A stretch of DNA of 64,000 nt from Actinomyces denticolens (GTDB lineage Bacteria; Actinomycetota; Actinomycetes; Actinomycetales; Actinomycetaceae): the NCBI RefSeq assembly GCF_002072185.1, contig NZ_MVIW01000006.1, forward strand, positions 1-64,000, in the 5' to 3' direction. Positions 13,351 to 23,384 of this stretch are shown in pieces. The translations under genes and the position numbers were made by a program. How positions within the stretch are numbered: position 1 is the first letter of the stretch; each line of letters starts with the position of its first letter. The notes below the pieces were generated by a model. It saw only the letters and a program-made list of their open reading frames with translations. It made no database searches and had not been told where the DNA came from.

Positions 13351-15843
13351 CTACCCCGCAATCCCCTCCAGCAGTGGGCTGGCCTGCCCGCTCCAGGAGA
13401 TGGCCAGCTGGTCGCGGGCGCGGGTGGCGGCCACGTACAGCAGGGAGCGCTCGCGCAGGAGGGCGTCGGCATAGTCGGCATCCGAGTACTGCTGGTCGCG
13501 CAGCGCACGGGGGATCGAGGCCTCCGAGACGTCGAAGAGCAGAACCTTGCGGAACTCCAGGCCCTTGGCGCGGTGCATGGTCATCACCACCGGGCGTCCC
13601 CGGCCCATCGCCTCCCTGTCCACCGGGCGCACGTCGACGCCCCGCTCAGCCAGGCCGGTGACAACCGCGTCGCGCTGATAGCGGTCGCGCACGAGGACCG
13701 CGATGGTCTCCGCGCCCGCCTCGCGCTGCTCGCTGTCCTCCATGAGCCAACCGCGCAGCAGCTGCGCCGCGAGGTCGAGCTCCTCGGCCCGGGAGCCGGC
13801 GCGCAACAGGACCGGTTCCGGCCCGGATCGCGGTGAAATGTATCGGTGCTCCTCGGCGTGACCCTCCAGGTCCTCATACGACCCGGCGTCGAGGATTTCG
13901 AAAGCGGCGCGCAGGTTCTGGCGGGTCGTGCGGTAATTGCGGGTCAGTCGCCGTGACCGGCCGCGCACCTGGATCCCGTAGTGGCTCAGCGTGATCTTCT
14001 TGCCGTAGATGCGCTGGTGGGAGTCCTCGGCCAGGAAGAGGTCGTCCGGCCCGGGCTCGACCAGTGCGCGCAGGAGCAGCAGGTGCGCCGGGGTGAGGTC
14101 CTGCGCCTCATCGACGAGCACATGATCGAAGGGCCGTGGCCTCTCCTTCTCCGCCTCGTCGTCGAGCCAGGCGGCGGCCAGGGCGAGCTGCTCGGCGAAG
14201 GAGGTGACGTCCAGTTCCGCGCTGCGGTCCCGGTAGCGCTCCATGACCGCCCACACCTCAGCGCGCTTGCGACGGTCAAGCGCCACGCCCCTGCCCGGAC
14301 GGCGCACGCGCAGATACTGCTGGAGAGTCGTCACGTGCTGCGGCAGCACGACGAGCTCGTACTCGGAGGCGAGGAAGTCCGCCGACTGGAGGTCGGCGGG
14401 CAATCCCTCACCAGTCAATGCGAGAACGTCGCCCCATAGGTTGTTCCGGGCGTAAGCGAGGACTCGGGCGCGGCGCCGGCCCAGAACGCGCTCGGCGACC
14501 GGCGCGATGTTCTCCCCGGCCCGCTGGAGGATGGCCCGGGCCACCCTGTCCAGGCCGGAAACGAGCACACCCGGTTCACCGATCTTCTCCGCGAGGGCGA
14601 GGCCCGGGGCGAGCTGCGCCAGCTGACGGCTCAGGTCGTCAGCGAGGTTGCGCGTGTAAGTGGTCAGGAGGATGCGCGTCTCGCCCGCTCGTTGGCCGTC
14701 GTGCTCGCGCCCGGCATCGCGGGTGCGGGACAGGCTCATTCCGGTCGCTCGCCCGGCCAGGGCGGCCGTCCGGTGCACGGTGACAACGGTCTTTCCCGTC
14801 CCCGCCCCGCCGGAGATCCGCATCGGGCCGTTGGAGCGCCGCTCCACCAGGTGGCGCTGCTGGGGGTGGAGGAAGAGCTGCCATTGCGCGAAGGTGAGGC
14901 CCTCGATGGCTCGGCGCAGGTCCTCATCGGTCTCCAGCCACGTGAAATCAGCGCGGGAGGCCCTGCGGCGCAGGCCCGCGATGACCTCAGCGTCGGTGGG
15001 CTCAGCGGTGACATCCCGCGGGTGGAGGAGTTCGAAGTCCTCACGCACGCCCTCGATGCTCGTCCCCGTGGCCAGTGCCAGCAGCGCCTCGCCCTGCCAG
15101 GAGGGGGAGGTGGTGGCCGCAAGGTCGAGCAGCTCGGACTCGCGGCTGGCGGCGAGCGCCGCGGCGGCGAGGCGGACGTCGATGCCCAACTCGTCGCGCA
15201 GGGACTCCACCGTCAGCCCATCCGGCCACACCGGACGATCGTCGCGCGTTGCCACGACGACGCCGGGCATCGCCGCCTTCACCCCAGGTGCCGGTGCCCC
15301 ACTCTCAGTCCCGGGCCGCACGGGGCCGGAGAGCGCAGGGGGAGCGGAATCGGCCTCCATACGGCGGCGCGCCTCGGCATTGCCGGCTTCGAGGCGCGCG
15401 GCCTCGCGGGCGATCTCCTCGGCTTCCCGCCGGGCGGCGTCCAGTCGCCGGCGGGCGTCGCGCCGTGCCTGATCAACAGCATGATCGTCCTGGCCCGTGG
15501 CGTCACGGAGATCGGTGATCTGGGCGGCGCCGTTGTACGGGTTGATGCCGACCGTCACGGTCCTGGCGATCTCGATGGCCTCGTCATGCGGCCAGATCCC
15601 GTGGATGACGTAGACGGGCTCCCCGTCGCCATCGAGCTCGAAGAGCACGGCCCGGTAGAAATCGGTGACCCGAGCGGTGCGCACCCTGCGGTCCGCCGAC
15701 TCCCGGATGGGCTCCACATGGAGACCTGCGCTCGTGGTCCCAGCGGAGAGCTTGGTGATGAAGGGGCCGATCTTCGAGCGCAGGGACGGATCCTTGTGAG
15801 TGGCGTCCTTGGCCTTGTTGCCGGGCCACACGATGGCGGGCAT
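13351..15843 (-). CDS. UvrD/Rep-type SF1 helicase with ParE/RelE-like N-terminal domain
   Basis: 830-aa protein from the ATG at 15843 (SD GGAAGGA). Residues 1-95 (KLSAGTTSAGLHVEPI, RVRTARVTDFYRAVLFELDG, VIHGIWPHDEAI) match the shape of ParE/RelE-like toxins, as seen at the N-terminus of some UvrD-like helicases. A long coiled coil (about 120-165) follows. The helicase core has Walker A GGAGTGKT (345-352), DEAQD (578-582), RNYRTTRQNL and MHRAKGLEF, and ends with LLYVAATRARDQLAI (motif VI). Its start lies 1 nt after the stop of the giant DUF1998 helicase, so the two are one operon. It likely translocates on single-stranded DNA; a defence role is inferred from the partner and the surroundings. 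Confidence 0.85.
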   Translation of the reverse strand: MPAIVWPGNKAKDATHKDPSLRSKIGPFITKLSAGTTSAGLHVEPIRESADRRVRTARVTDFYRAVLFELDGDGEPVYVIHGIWPHDEAIEIARTVTVGINPYNGAAQITDLRDATGQDDHAVDQARRDARRRLDAARREAEEIAREAARLEAGNAEARRRMEADSAPPALSGPVRPGTESGAPAPGVKAAMPGVVVATRDDRPVWPDGLTVESLRDELGIDVRLAAAALAASRESELLDLAATTSPSWQGEALLALATGTSIEGVREDFELLHPRDVTAEPTDAEVIAGLRRRASRADFTWLETDEDLRRAIEGLTFAQWQLFLHPQQRHLVERRSNGPMRISGGAGTGKTVVTVHRTAALAGRATGMSLSRTRDAGREHDGQRAGETRILLTTYTRNLADDLSRQLAQLAPGLALAEKIGEPGVLVSGLDRVARAILQRAGENIAPVAERVLGRRRARVLAYARNNLWGDVLALTGEGLPADLQSADFLASEYELVVLPQHVTTLQQYLRVRRPGRGVALDRRKRAEVWAVMERYRDRSAELDVTSFAEQLALAAAWLDDEAEKERPRPFDHVLVDEAQDLTPAHLLLLRALVEPGPDDLFLAEDSHQRIYGKKITLSHYGIQVRGRSRRLTRNYRTTRQNLRAAFEILDAGSYEDLEGHAEEHRYISPRSGPEPVLLRAGSRAEELDLAAQLLRGWLMEDSEQREAGAETIAVLVRDRYQRDAVVTGLAERGVDVRPVDREAMGRGRPVVMTMHRAKGLEFRKVLLFDVSEASIPRALRDQQYSDADYADALLRERSLLYVAATRARDQLAISWSGQASPLLEGIAG

Positions 15844-15844
15844 A

Positions 15845-18800
15845 TTAGCGTCCTTCCAGAAGCGAGCGGATCTCGTCGGCGGTGACGGCAGCATCATGCC
15901 CCACCCTCACGACACGCCAATCGGCCGCGGTCAGGGCGGCGACCTCATCGTCGCGGGGATCGACGACGACGGCGACGCGCTTGTCCGGCCACGACAGATC
16001 GGTCATGACGCCGTCGGCCTCCTCCTGGCCCTCCCGCCCGAAGCGCACACCGGCCTCGGCCAGGTGGGGCAGAAGGTCGAGGACCTCCTGGGCGGCGAGA
16101 TTCCGGTCGACGCCGTCCCAGCCGAGAGCCGTCATCGCCGAGTCATCGGAACCCGGCCCGCCGGCGACGGCGGCGCGATCGTGCAGCTCCGTAAGGGCGA
16201 GGCTCGTCGTCGTGATCGTCACGGGGGCGCCGGAGAACGGAAGGACGTTGCTCAGTCGCAGCCAGCTCAGCCAGGCGTCCCGGTGCTCGGGTGAGGACAG
16301 TGCCTCCTCGGAGTCGTCGATGACCAGGGCCATACCGGTGGTGCTCGTGCCGCTCAGCTGGATGGCCAGGGCCAGGTGCGGGCCGTGGAAGACCGATCCT
16401 GAGACTGTCGTCGTGGGGGCGAGCGGGGCGGGCAGGGCCTGGGTGGGCGCGAGCGCGTGGACCGCCTCCCACAGCGGATTCGCCTCGGAGCGCTCAGCAG
16501 GGGAGTACCGGAGCGTGGCGTCGCCGAAGAAGGCGGCGTGCCCGGCGGCGCCATGGATGAGTGGCACCCCGACCGAGGCGGCGAGGGCGGATAGCGCAGT
16601 GGATCGGGCGCGAAAGCCACTGTCATCATCGCGCAGCATGGTGGCCAGCAGCGCCATGGGCCCGCCGCGCCAGACCTCGATCGCCTCATCGGTGATGGCC
16701 GCGGTGCCGGCTGCGACCAGGTGGCCGTTCTTGAACGCAGTAGCCGTCTCTTCTCCGAGCCACTGCGGGTTCCAGGCGCCGTCGAGATCCTCTTTGGCCA
16801 CGGAGATGACGCGGTATCCGTGGGCGCGCAGGTCGGCGCGCTTGGCGGCGTCGTCGGCGAGGCGATTGTGCCGGCGGCTCGCGTGATACCTCAGACCGTC
16901 GGTGTAGATGGCGATGGGGGCGCGCCCGCTGACATGCAGCGCGGTGAAGTCGGGACGGGTGCGTCCCACGTCGAGCTGAGGCCGCAGCCGCCAGCGACCG
17001 CCGTCGAGCTCGAGGGCCGGCGCCCCGGAGGCGTCGCCGATGACTCGCACGCTCATCCGGGCCGAGAGCAGCTCCTTGAGTTCGGTGCGGAAGCGCGCCT
17101 CCAGGGGGCTCTCCCCGGAGCCGGCGCGCACGGGCTCTTCGGTCACTGTCCAGCGGGGCGCGGCCGGGTCGAGGTCCGCAGCGGGCTCGTCCGCCTCCAG
17201 GCCGAGGATGAGGCGCAGGGCGTGCAGCGCGGAGGCGCGGGATACCTCGCCGGGGGTGCCGCGCATCGGGTAGGGCTGGAGGCAGCGGTGGCACATGTCC
17301 TTGCCCTCGGCCGCGCAGGGGCAGGTCTCCAGGCGCTGGGCGGCGCGCGTCAGTAGGGTCCAGATGACGGCGGGATCCTCGAAATCGGTGAGGTAACCAG
17401 TGCCTCCGGGGACGAGGTCGTGCAGGAGCAGAGCCAGGCGAGTCTCCCCGGGGGAGCCGTGGGGCACGGGGTAGGGCACGGGGATCACGCCCAGGTGGTC
17501 GGGGGCGCCGCCGGTGGCGATCTCCAGCCCGAGCATGAGGGCACTGGCCAGGGAGGCGGCCCCGATCGGGTCGGAGGCGAACTCCTGGGGAAGGATGAGA
17601 GCGAGGGCCTCGGTGACGAGGTCGCGCATGAGATCGATCTGGATGACGTGCTCGCGCGGGTCGCTGCGGTGCTCGCACCAGGCGCGGTGCTCCCTGGCCG
17701 AGGAGGTCCCGGTGCTGGTGTCGAGCTTGCCGCAGGCCTCGCACAGGCGGAAGCCGCGGGCGCGCACTGGTTCCCCACCGATCTGGTCGACGGTCTGACC
17801 GGGGAGGGTCCGGCCCGTGTTGAGCCAGCGCAGGCTCAGTCCCCGGAAACGGCTGAGGCCGAATCCGGTGGCGCCCACGCTCCACTGCCGCTGGGCGCGA
17901 GTGGGGTCGAGGTCGGCCAGGGGGAGGACCTCGAAGCGCGTGGACTCCCGCTCGTCGCGAGCGTCGCCGATCCGGGCGTCGTCCTTGGCGACGTCGGCGA
18001 ACACGCGGGTCAGGCGCAGGACGCGGCGCGCCCGACCGACGTCGGCGATCCCGGTGTCCCCGCAGCGCGGGCACCGCCCCGGGGCGGCCGGTGGACCCTC
18101 CTGAGGCTCGTGGGTCTCGACGTAACCGCAGCGCTCGCAGGTCAGCCACCATTGGGCCTGCGCGGCCAGGCCGGCGGAGTCCACCCCGTCGATGCGCATC
18201 TCCATGCCGTGGGTGTAGAAGGCGGCGCCGGGGGCGAGCTCGCGCAGGGCATGGGTGGAGGCGCGGTCGAGGTCGTAGGGCTCGGTGGTGAACTCGTCGG
18301 TCTCCGGGTCGCGCCAGGACACGCGGGCGGACAGCCGGACGGTGTCGTCGATGAGGGCGTAGTTGGGCAGGACGCCGTGGCGCTCCAGGGCGGCGATCCA
18401 GGGCTCGTTCTCCAGGTCGATGAGTCGGGCGTTGATGGCCTTGCGGGCACTATCAGCGGCCCGCCAGGCGCGCTCGTCCTCCTCGGTGGCGTTGGGGCGA
18501 TCTCTGGCGGCGATGAGTTCGGGCAGGGCCGCCTCGATCTGCTCGTGCTGGTGCCGGAGCTGCTCCGCCTCAGCGCGGTGCTCCCCGGCGGCCTGCTCGA
18601 GCATGAGGCGGGGGCCGGCCCCGCCGTCGTCGGATGCCCAGGCGGTCAATCGCTTCAGGGCCGGGGCCCGATCGGCGAAGGTCGCGGTGAATGCTGCGGC
18701 GAGGAGGGCGCCGTCGCGGGCGATCCGCTTGATGACGGCGGTGAGGAAGGTGCCCTGACCGCGTGTGTCGAAGACGGTTCGGGCCGTGGCCCGGCCCCTG

Positions 18801-21800
18801 CCGCCACCGGGGACGGCGGGGTGGCCCTCACGGGTGAGGGTGTCGATGACGTAGGCGAGGAACTGGCGGCGCAGGATCTCCTCGGCGCCCAGGTAGGTGG
18901 ATGGCGGGGCGACGGCGCCGTCGAGCAGGTGGGCGGGGTCCTCCAGGAGGCGGATCTGGTTGGGGCGCCCGGGCACGTAGGCCAGGGCGAGGGCGGAGCC
19001 GGAGCGGCGGCCGGCGCGACCGACCCGCTGCACGTAGGAGGCGACCGTGCTCGGCAGCGAGCCGAGCATGACGGTGGACAGGTCCCCGATGTCGATGCCC
19101 ATTTCCAGGGTGGGGGTGGCGACGAGGACGTTGGGGTCTCCGGGTTGCTGGATGGGGCGCTTGAATCCTTGCTCGACGGCGGCCCGCTCGTCGGCATCGA
19201 GCAGGGATGTGTGCTCGTGGGCGTCCACCCGCCGCACGTGCGAGGCCTCGTACATGCTGCGGTAGAAACTGTCTGCGGGGTGCCGGGTGGCGACCAGGTG
19301 CCCGGGGCAGCGGGCGACCATGCAGGGGGCGGCGTCGAGCAGTCCGACGGTGGCGCGCGCGGCGGGCAGCTGACTGCGGCAGGTGTCGCAGACGAGGAGC
19401 AGCTCATCTGTGCTGTCGGTCGGCAGCGGGGTGACAAGGATCCGGTCGGCGGGGATGCCGTAGACGGTGCCGCCGGAGGCGGTGGGGGTGGTGGACAGGA
19501 CGCCGGCCTCGGCGAGGCGGGCGAGCAGCAGGGCGGCGAGGCGCGCCGAGTGGGAGCCAGTGACGCTCAGGCACGCGCGGGCCCAGGCGGCGTACCAGGA
19601 CTTCGGGGAGACGACCGGTGTGAAAGCCGAGTAGCGAGTATTGATATTCCCCTTGACCTGCGGGAAGGAGGGTGCGGAGCGCCCGGTGGGGAAGGCGGGC
19701 TGCCCCTGGTTGCGGCGTCGTTTGTACCAGATCCACAGGCGCTTGCCGTCCTCCTCCTTGTAGCGCGTCAGCCACTCGTGGTCGATGGCGCCGTCGCGGC
19801 GCATGCGCTCCACCGTCCCGCGCACCCAGGCGAGCAGGTCGGCGTCGGTGAGGGTGCTCAGGCCGGGCAGGGCATCGGGGGCGCCGTCCTCACCGAGAGT
19901 CGCTCGGGCGATCCTGATCAGGTCCGCGGGCCGGCCGGCGTCCACGTGGACGGTCAGGGATCCGGTGGCCTCCAGGGTGCGGCCGTAAGTGGACTGGAGG
20001 CCCACCTCCAAAGCGATGTCGAACAGGAGCCGACGGCGCACGTACTCGGCGGCTCGCCGGCGCTTACTGGTGGTGGCATCGGGGTCCCAGTAGGGCTTGA
20101 ACCGCGGGTGCTCGGCGAGGGCGGCGGGGACCAGGCGGTAACGGTCGAAGGCGTCGTTCGCCGCGTCGTCGAGGGTGGCGTCGGCCCAGTCGGACAGGGT
20201 CGTCTCGGCGTTGAGGGCGCCGCGCAGTGCGGAGCGCAGGCTCATGGTGTGGGAGCGCTGGTCGACGAAGCCTGCCCGGTGGGCGGCGTCCTGGACGGAG
20301 TCGGTGAAGATGAGGGCGCGCTTGTCGGCGTCGTCGAGGGCGTCGTCGCCGAAGAGGGTGGTGAGGCTGACGGACAGGAGGGTGGCGACGGCGGAGCCGA
20401 GGAATCGGATGGAGTCCGTGGCCCCGCAGGAGGGGCAGACGTCGTGGGTGGTGTCGTCGGCGATGGCGCGCTCGTCGCCGGTGAGGACGAGGACGGGCAG
20501 GTAGCGGCCCTCGCGGGCCTCCAGGGAGCCCTCCTCGGGGATGCGGGTGAGCAGCTCGCGGTCGGCGACGGAGTACCAGCGCAGTCCGGGGTGGTGGCGG
20601 GCCGTGTCCGGCTCACCGGCCTCGAGGCGGCGGTGGTAGTCGGCCTCCTCCCCGGGGGCGGCGAGCAGCGCGCGGAATCGGGTGTCGCCGGTGAGTCGGT
20701 CGCGGCGCACCTCGCTCTGGTCGACCTTCTCCCCCTGTCCGGTGGGGGCGAGGCTGATGCCCCATCCGGATCGGCCGCAGGAGCGGCAGTACAGGGCGGG
20801 CCGAGCGGGGACGGTCTGCGTGATGTGCTGGTCGGTGGTGTCGGACCAGCGGAAGGAGGGGCGGGTGTCGAGTAGCCGGTCCACGCGGGTGACCTCGCGG
20901 ATCCACAGGGTGACCTCGACGCCGACGGCGCTGCGGTCCGGGGCGCCGTCGAGGCCCGCCCGGATGGTGGAGAGCGCGGCGAGGAGGGCGGCCAGGGCTT
21001 GGCGGCTGACGGCGGGGTCGGTCAGCTGGGCGGGGGAGAGGAGAGAGGCGGCGAGCCCGGCCAGGGGCGTGGCCCGGTCGGCGAGGCGGATGAGCTCGAC
21101 GACGTCGGGGTGAGCCTGGATGGCGTGGGCGAGGTCGGGGGCGGCGAGGCCTGCGATGGGGTCGGCGGGCCGGCCGTTCTGCGGCCGGTAGAGGATGGCG
21201 GCGACGTCGGCGAGGAGCCGCTCGGGGGCGGTGACGGGTTGGCGGGCGAGGCCGGCCAGCTGGGTGAGGTCAGTGGGGGAGAGTGCGGTGAGGCGGCGGG
21301 CTGTGAGGCCGAGGGACGCGGTGGCCGCCTGGTGGGGCTCGGCCCAGGTATCGAGGCCGGCGCGGGTCTCGGTGATGACGGCCTCGGTGGGCAGGTCGGC
21401 GCCGAAGACGTCGCGGGCGAAGGTGAGCATGCGGGTGGGGTCGCCGCCGTCGCCGAGGGTGGCGGAGGTGGCCACGGGGCAGACGGGCCCCAGCGGAGAG
21501 CGGGCGTAGTCGGCCTGGCGGGGGTCGTCGTCGGCCAGGTGGGCGCGCAGGGTGAGGCCGAGGCGGCGCAGGAGCATGGCGACGTCGGTGCCCTGGGCGC
21601 CGTCGTAGGTGTGGAACTCGTCGAGGACGAGGTAGGTGAGGGATGAGGCGGAGGCGCTCCACAGCTCGCGGTCCTGTGGGCGCAGGAGGAGCTGGTCGAG
21701 CATCTTGTAGTTGGTCAGGAGGATGTCCGGCGGGTTGTCGCGGATGGCGTAGCGGTCGGTGATGAGGGAGGCGGGGGTGACGCGCGCGGTGGGGGTCTCG

Positions 21801-22321
21801 GAGGCGTCTCCGGTGTAGAGGCCGGCGCGGATGCCCGCCAGGGCGGGGTCGGAGGTGAGGAGGCGGGCGAGGCGACCGGCCTGGTCGGAGGCCAGGGCGT
21901 TCATGGGGTAGAGGATGAGGGCCTTGAGTCCGGTGATGCCTTCGGCCCGGGCGCGCAGGACGTGGTCGAGGACGGGGTGGAGGAAGGCCTCGGTCTTGCC
22001 GGAGCCGGTGCCGGTGGTGATGAGGGTGGGCTGGGGGCGGTGGCCGCCCTTGGTGGTGAGGCGCTGGTAGGCCTGCTCCTGGTGGTGGTAGGGGGTGAGG
22101 CCGGGGTCCCAGTCGAGGGCCTCGGAGCGGGCGCTCGCGGGCACGTAGGGCAGGCGGAGGCGGACGAAGGGGCCGACGAAGACGCCGTCCTGCTCGTCGA
22201 CGAGGAAGTCGGTGAGGGCGCGCCGGGGCTCGGCGTCCGTCAGCGCGAAGGTCGTCGACAGGTAGTCGACGACGGCGGCGCGGATGCGCTCGGCCTGGAG
22301 GCTGGGGAGCAGGAGGGGCAT
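15845..22321 (-). CDS. 2158-aa DEAD/DEAH helicase with DUF1998 and nuclease-like C-terminus
   Basis: A giant SF2 helicase of the MrfA/DruE type. Walker A TGTGSGKT is at 103-110 and DEFH at 234-237, with the second RecA domain (LEMGIDIGDLSTVMLGSLP, QRVGRAGRRSGSALALAYVPG) in the middle. About residues 1390-1425 hold a four-Cys cluster (CERCGYVE, CPRCGDTG). The DUF1998 region (about 1590-1680) ends in a Cys-rich motif (CPCAAEGKDMCHRC). Then RPQLDVGRTRPDF and PIAIYTDGLRYH with a later KRADLRAHGYRVISV (about 1780-1840) look like a PD-(D/E)XK or DUF559/Vsr-type nuclease. DUF1998 helicases are hallmark parts of Druantia (DruE) and DISARM (DrmB). The start codon has a weak SD. It is followed at once by the UvrD-like gene. 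Confidence 0.85.
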   Translation of the reverse strand: MPLLLPSLQAERIRAAVVDYLSTTFALTDAEPRRALTDFLVDEQDGVFVGPFVRLRLPYVPASARSEALDWDPGLTPYHHQEQAYQRLTTKGGHRPQPTLITTGTGSGKTEAFLHPVLDHVLRARAEGITGLKALILYPMNALASDQAGRLARLLTSDPALAGIRAGLYTGDASETPTARVTPASLITDRYAIRDNPPDILLTNYKMLDQLLLRPQDRELWSASASSLTYLVLDEFHTYDGAQGTDVAMLLRRLGLTLRAHLADDDPRQADYARSPLGPVCPVATSATLGDGGDPTRMLTFARDVFGADLPTEAVITETRAGLDTWAEPHQAATASLGLTARRLTALSPTDLTQLAGLARQPVTAPERLLADVAAILYRPQNGRPADPIAGLAAPDLAHAIQAHPDVVELIRLADRATPLAGLAASLLSPAQLTDPAVSRQALAALLAALSTIRAGLDGAPDRSAVGVEVTLWIREVTRVDRLLDTRPSFRWSDTTDQHITQTVPARPALYCRSCGRSGWGISLAPTGQGEKVDQSEVRRDRLTGDTRFRALLAAPGEEADYHRRLEAGEPDTARHHPGLRWYSVADRELLTRIPEEGSLEAREGRYLPVLVLTGDERAIADDTTHDVCPSCGATDSIRFLGSAVATLLSVSLTTLFGDDALDDADKRALIFTDSVQDAAHRAGFVDQRSHTMSLRSALRGALNAETTLSDWADATLDDAANDAFDRYRLVPAALAEHPRFKPYWDPDATTSKRRRAAEYVRRRLLFDIALEVGLQSTYGRTLEATGSLTVHVDAGRPADLIRIARATLGEDGAPDALPGLSTLTDADLLAWVRGTVERMRRDGAIDHEWLTRYKEEDGKRLWIWYKRRRNQGQPAFPTGRSAPSFPQVKGNINTRYSAFTPVVSPKSWYAAWARACLSVTGSHSARLAALLLARLAEAGVLSTTPTASGGTVYGIPADRILVTPLPTDSTDELLLVCDTCRSQLPAARATVGLLDAAPCMVARCPGHLVATRHPADSFYRSMYEASHVRRVDAHEHTSLLDADERAAVEQGFKRPIQQPGDPNVLVATPTLEMGIDIGDLSTVMLGSLPSTVASYVQRVGRAGRRSGSALALAYVPGRPNQIRLLEDPAHLLDGAVAPPSTYLGAEEILRRQFLAYVIDTLTREGHPAVPGGGRGRATARTVFDTRGQGTFLTAVIKRIARDGALLAAAFTATFADRAPALKRLTAWASDDGGAGPRLMLEQAAGEHRAEAEQLRHQHEQIEAALPELIAARDRPNATEEDERAWRAADSARKAINARLIDLENEPWIAALERHGVLPNYALIDDTVRLSARVSWRDPETDEFTTEPYDLDRASTHALRELAPGAAFYTHGMEMRIDGVDSAGLAAQAQWWLTCERCGYVETHEPQEGPPAAPGRCPRCGDTGIADVGRARRVLRLTRVFADVAKDDARIGDARDERESTRFEVLPLADLDPTRAQRQWSVGATGFGLSRFRGLSLRWLNTGRTLPGQTVDQIGGEPVRARGFRLCEACGKLDTSTGTSSAREHRAWCEHRSDPREHVIQIDLMRDLVTEALALILPQEFASDPIGAASLASALMLGLEIATGGAPDHLGVIPVPYPVPHGSPGETRLALLLHDLVPGGTGYLTDFEDPAVIWTLLTRAAQRLETCPCAAEGKDMCHRCLQPYPMRGTPGEVSRASALHALRLILGLEADEPAADLDPAAPRWTVTEEPVRAGSGESPLEARFRTELKELLSARMSVRVIGDASGAPALELDGGRWRLRPQLDVGRTRPDFTALHVSGRAPIAIYTDGLRYHASRRHNRLADDAAKRADLRAHGYRVISVAKEDLDGAWNPQWLGEETATAFKNGHLVAAGTAAITDEAIEVWRGGPMALLATMLRDDDSGFRARSTALSALAASVGVPLIHGAAGHAAFFGDATLRYSPAERSEANPLWEAVHALAPTQALPAPLAPTTTVSGSVFHGPHLALAIQLSGTSTTGMALVIDDSEEALSSPEHRDAWLSWLRLSNVLPFSGAPVTITTTSLALTELHDRAAVAGGPGSDDSAMTALGWDGVDRNLAAQEVLDLLPHLAEAGVRFGREGQEEADGVMTDLSWPDKRVAVVVDPRDDEVAALTAADWRVVRVGHDAAVTADEIRSLLEGR

Positions 22322-22470
22322 GGTGCTGAGGTGTTGGGCGGAGGGTGGCAGGCGGGCCGGGGCTGGTGGGCGGGCTTGTGGCCCTGAGGTGAGGCTAGCG
22401 CAGGGTCACAGCAAGTGCTGGGCGTGCGGTCGGAAGCGGCGCATCGGGCGGAGACTTCGCCGTCGACGCG

Positions 22471-22517
22471 TTGACGTTCGGCAGTTGCATAAAATATCAT
22501 CAGTTTCGTCTGCCGAA
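22471..22517 (+). promoter_or_regulatory. Promoter with overlapping operator for the small HTH gene
   Basis: TTGACG (22471-22476), 18 nt, TATCAT (22495-22500), about 80 bp before the HTH gene. A perfect inverted repeat TTCGGCAG (22477-22484) / CTGCCGAA (22510-22517) embraces the -10 box, as expected for autorepression. Confidence 0.6.
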
Positions 22518-22579
22518 TAATCGGAATGCGTGCGGTGGGGGCGCGTGAGAAATTCCTTCTTCGGAAGAGGTGAGATGCT

Positions 22580-22840
22580 ATGGCAATCAACATCGATGAT
22601 ATGGATGACGCTGAGATTGCAGCATGGTTCGAGAATGCCGAACCTGAGGACTTTGATTCCGTCGTCGACGGAGAGGCTCTCGTTGCCCTGGCGCGCGCGA
22701 AGGCTCTCGAGGTTCGGGCTAGGGAGAGTATGCGAGGCGCCGTTGATCTGGCGAGAGAAAATGGGTTGTCCTGGCAGGAGATCGGGCGCGTGCTAGGTAT
22801 GAGCCGCCAAGCAGTGAATGAGCGCTTCGCACACAGGTGA
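22580..22840 (+). CDS. Small helix-turn-helix protein (86 aa)
   Basis: Acidic N-terminus (MAINIDDMDDAEIAAWF) followed by a C-terminal HTH, ARENGLSWQEIGRVLGMSRQ with AVNERF at the end. It probably binds DNA; the operator-like inverted repeat upstream suggests it controls its own promoter. GGTGAG precedes the ATG. The next ORF (22847-22948) starts 6 nt later, an arrangement like an antitoxin or regulator followed by its partner, but the partner here is only a stub. Confidence 0.75.
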   Translation: MAINIDDMDDAEIAAWFENAEPEDFDSVVDGEALVALARAKALEVRARESMRGAVDLARENGLSWQEIGRVLGMSRQAVNERFAHR

Positions 22841-22846
22841 GTGGTT

Positions 22847-22948
22847 GTGAGACCTGTTGAGGCGCTGCTCGACGAGGCCGTAATGGCCGCGCGCGAGTCC
22901 GGTCTGGTCGCCCCTGGCCAGCACGATCGTCTTTGGATGCTTCAGTAG
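22847..22948 (+). pseudogene. 33-codon stub after the HTH gene
   Basis: Starts GTG, reads VRPVEALLDEAVMAARESGL and stops after 33 codons at TAG (22946-22948). The helical opening is like the start of a longer partner protein; the rest is missing from all frames downstream. The start follows the HTH gene by 6 nt. Confidence 0.4.
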
Positions 22949-23069
22949 AATGGTCTGGGAATGTGGGGAGGGGCTCGCCGTGGCGGGAAATCGTGAAAGT
23001 GAGGAGTGTGGCATGATCGACGACGCGAAGAGCCGCAATCGTTCTGTGCCGACGGCGTCGCGGTAGCGG

Positions 23070-23384
23070 ATGTTCTTCTCCGACGTGAAACCGTACGAGG
23101 TCCCGGAGAAATTGGATGACTTGAAAGGACCGATTTCTGGTGTCGTCCACCTGCCGCACAGGGTGCTGTGGACGCCGGGCGGTGGCCGCGTTGATCTTGA
23201 TGCGGAGGGCGGCGTCGAGTTGGCCTATCGAGCAGTGCTGGCTGAGGGCACTGCTGCGGATCAGGCAGCCGTTGTCAATCGGGGTCGGCTTGTGGAGGTG
23301 TGGCCTGAGCTGCTTCTACCGCACCGGGTGCGGCAGATGTGGGAGGAGCGATTTCCCGAGCTACGTACTGGGGTGAGCGCATGA
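23070..23384 (+). CDS. 104-aa conserved-type protein of unknown function
   Basis: Begins MFFSDVKPYEVPEKLDDLKG with GVVHLPHRVLWTPGG and ends ELLLPHRVRQMWEERFPELR. I recognise this pattern from small actinobacterial proteins that sit before nucleotidyltransferase-like genes, but no function is established to my knowledge. The stop overlaps an ATG in ATGA fashion (23381-23384) that opens a 27-codon ORF, so a partner once followed. No good SD. Confidence 0.6.
   Translation: MFFSDVKPYEVPEKLDDLKGPISGVVHLPHRVLWTPGGGRVDLDAEGGVELAYRAVLAEGTAADQAAVVNRGRLVEVWPELLLPHRVRQMWEERFPELRTGVSA

Noticed and set aside
17420-20875. An 1151-codon plus-strand ORF opposite the DUF1998 helicase
   Set aside because: It is a shadow of the real minus-strand gene: Gly/Val/Ala-rich composition, no motifs, no SD.
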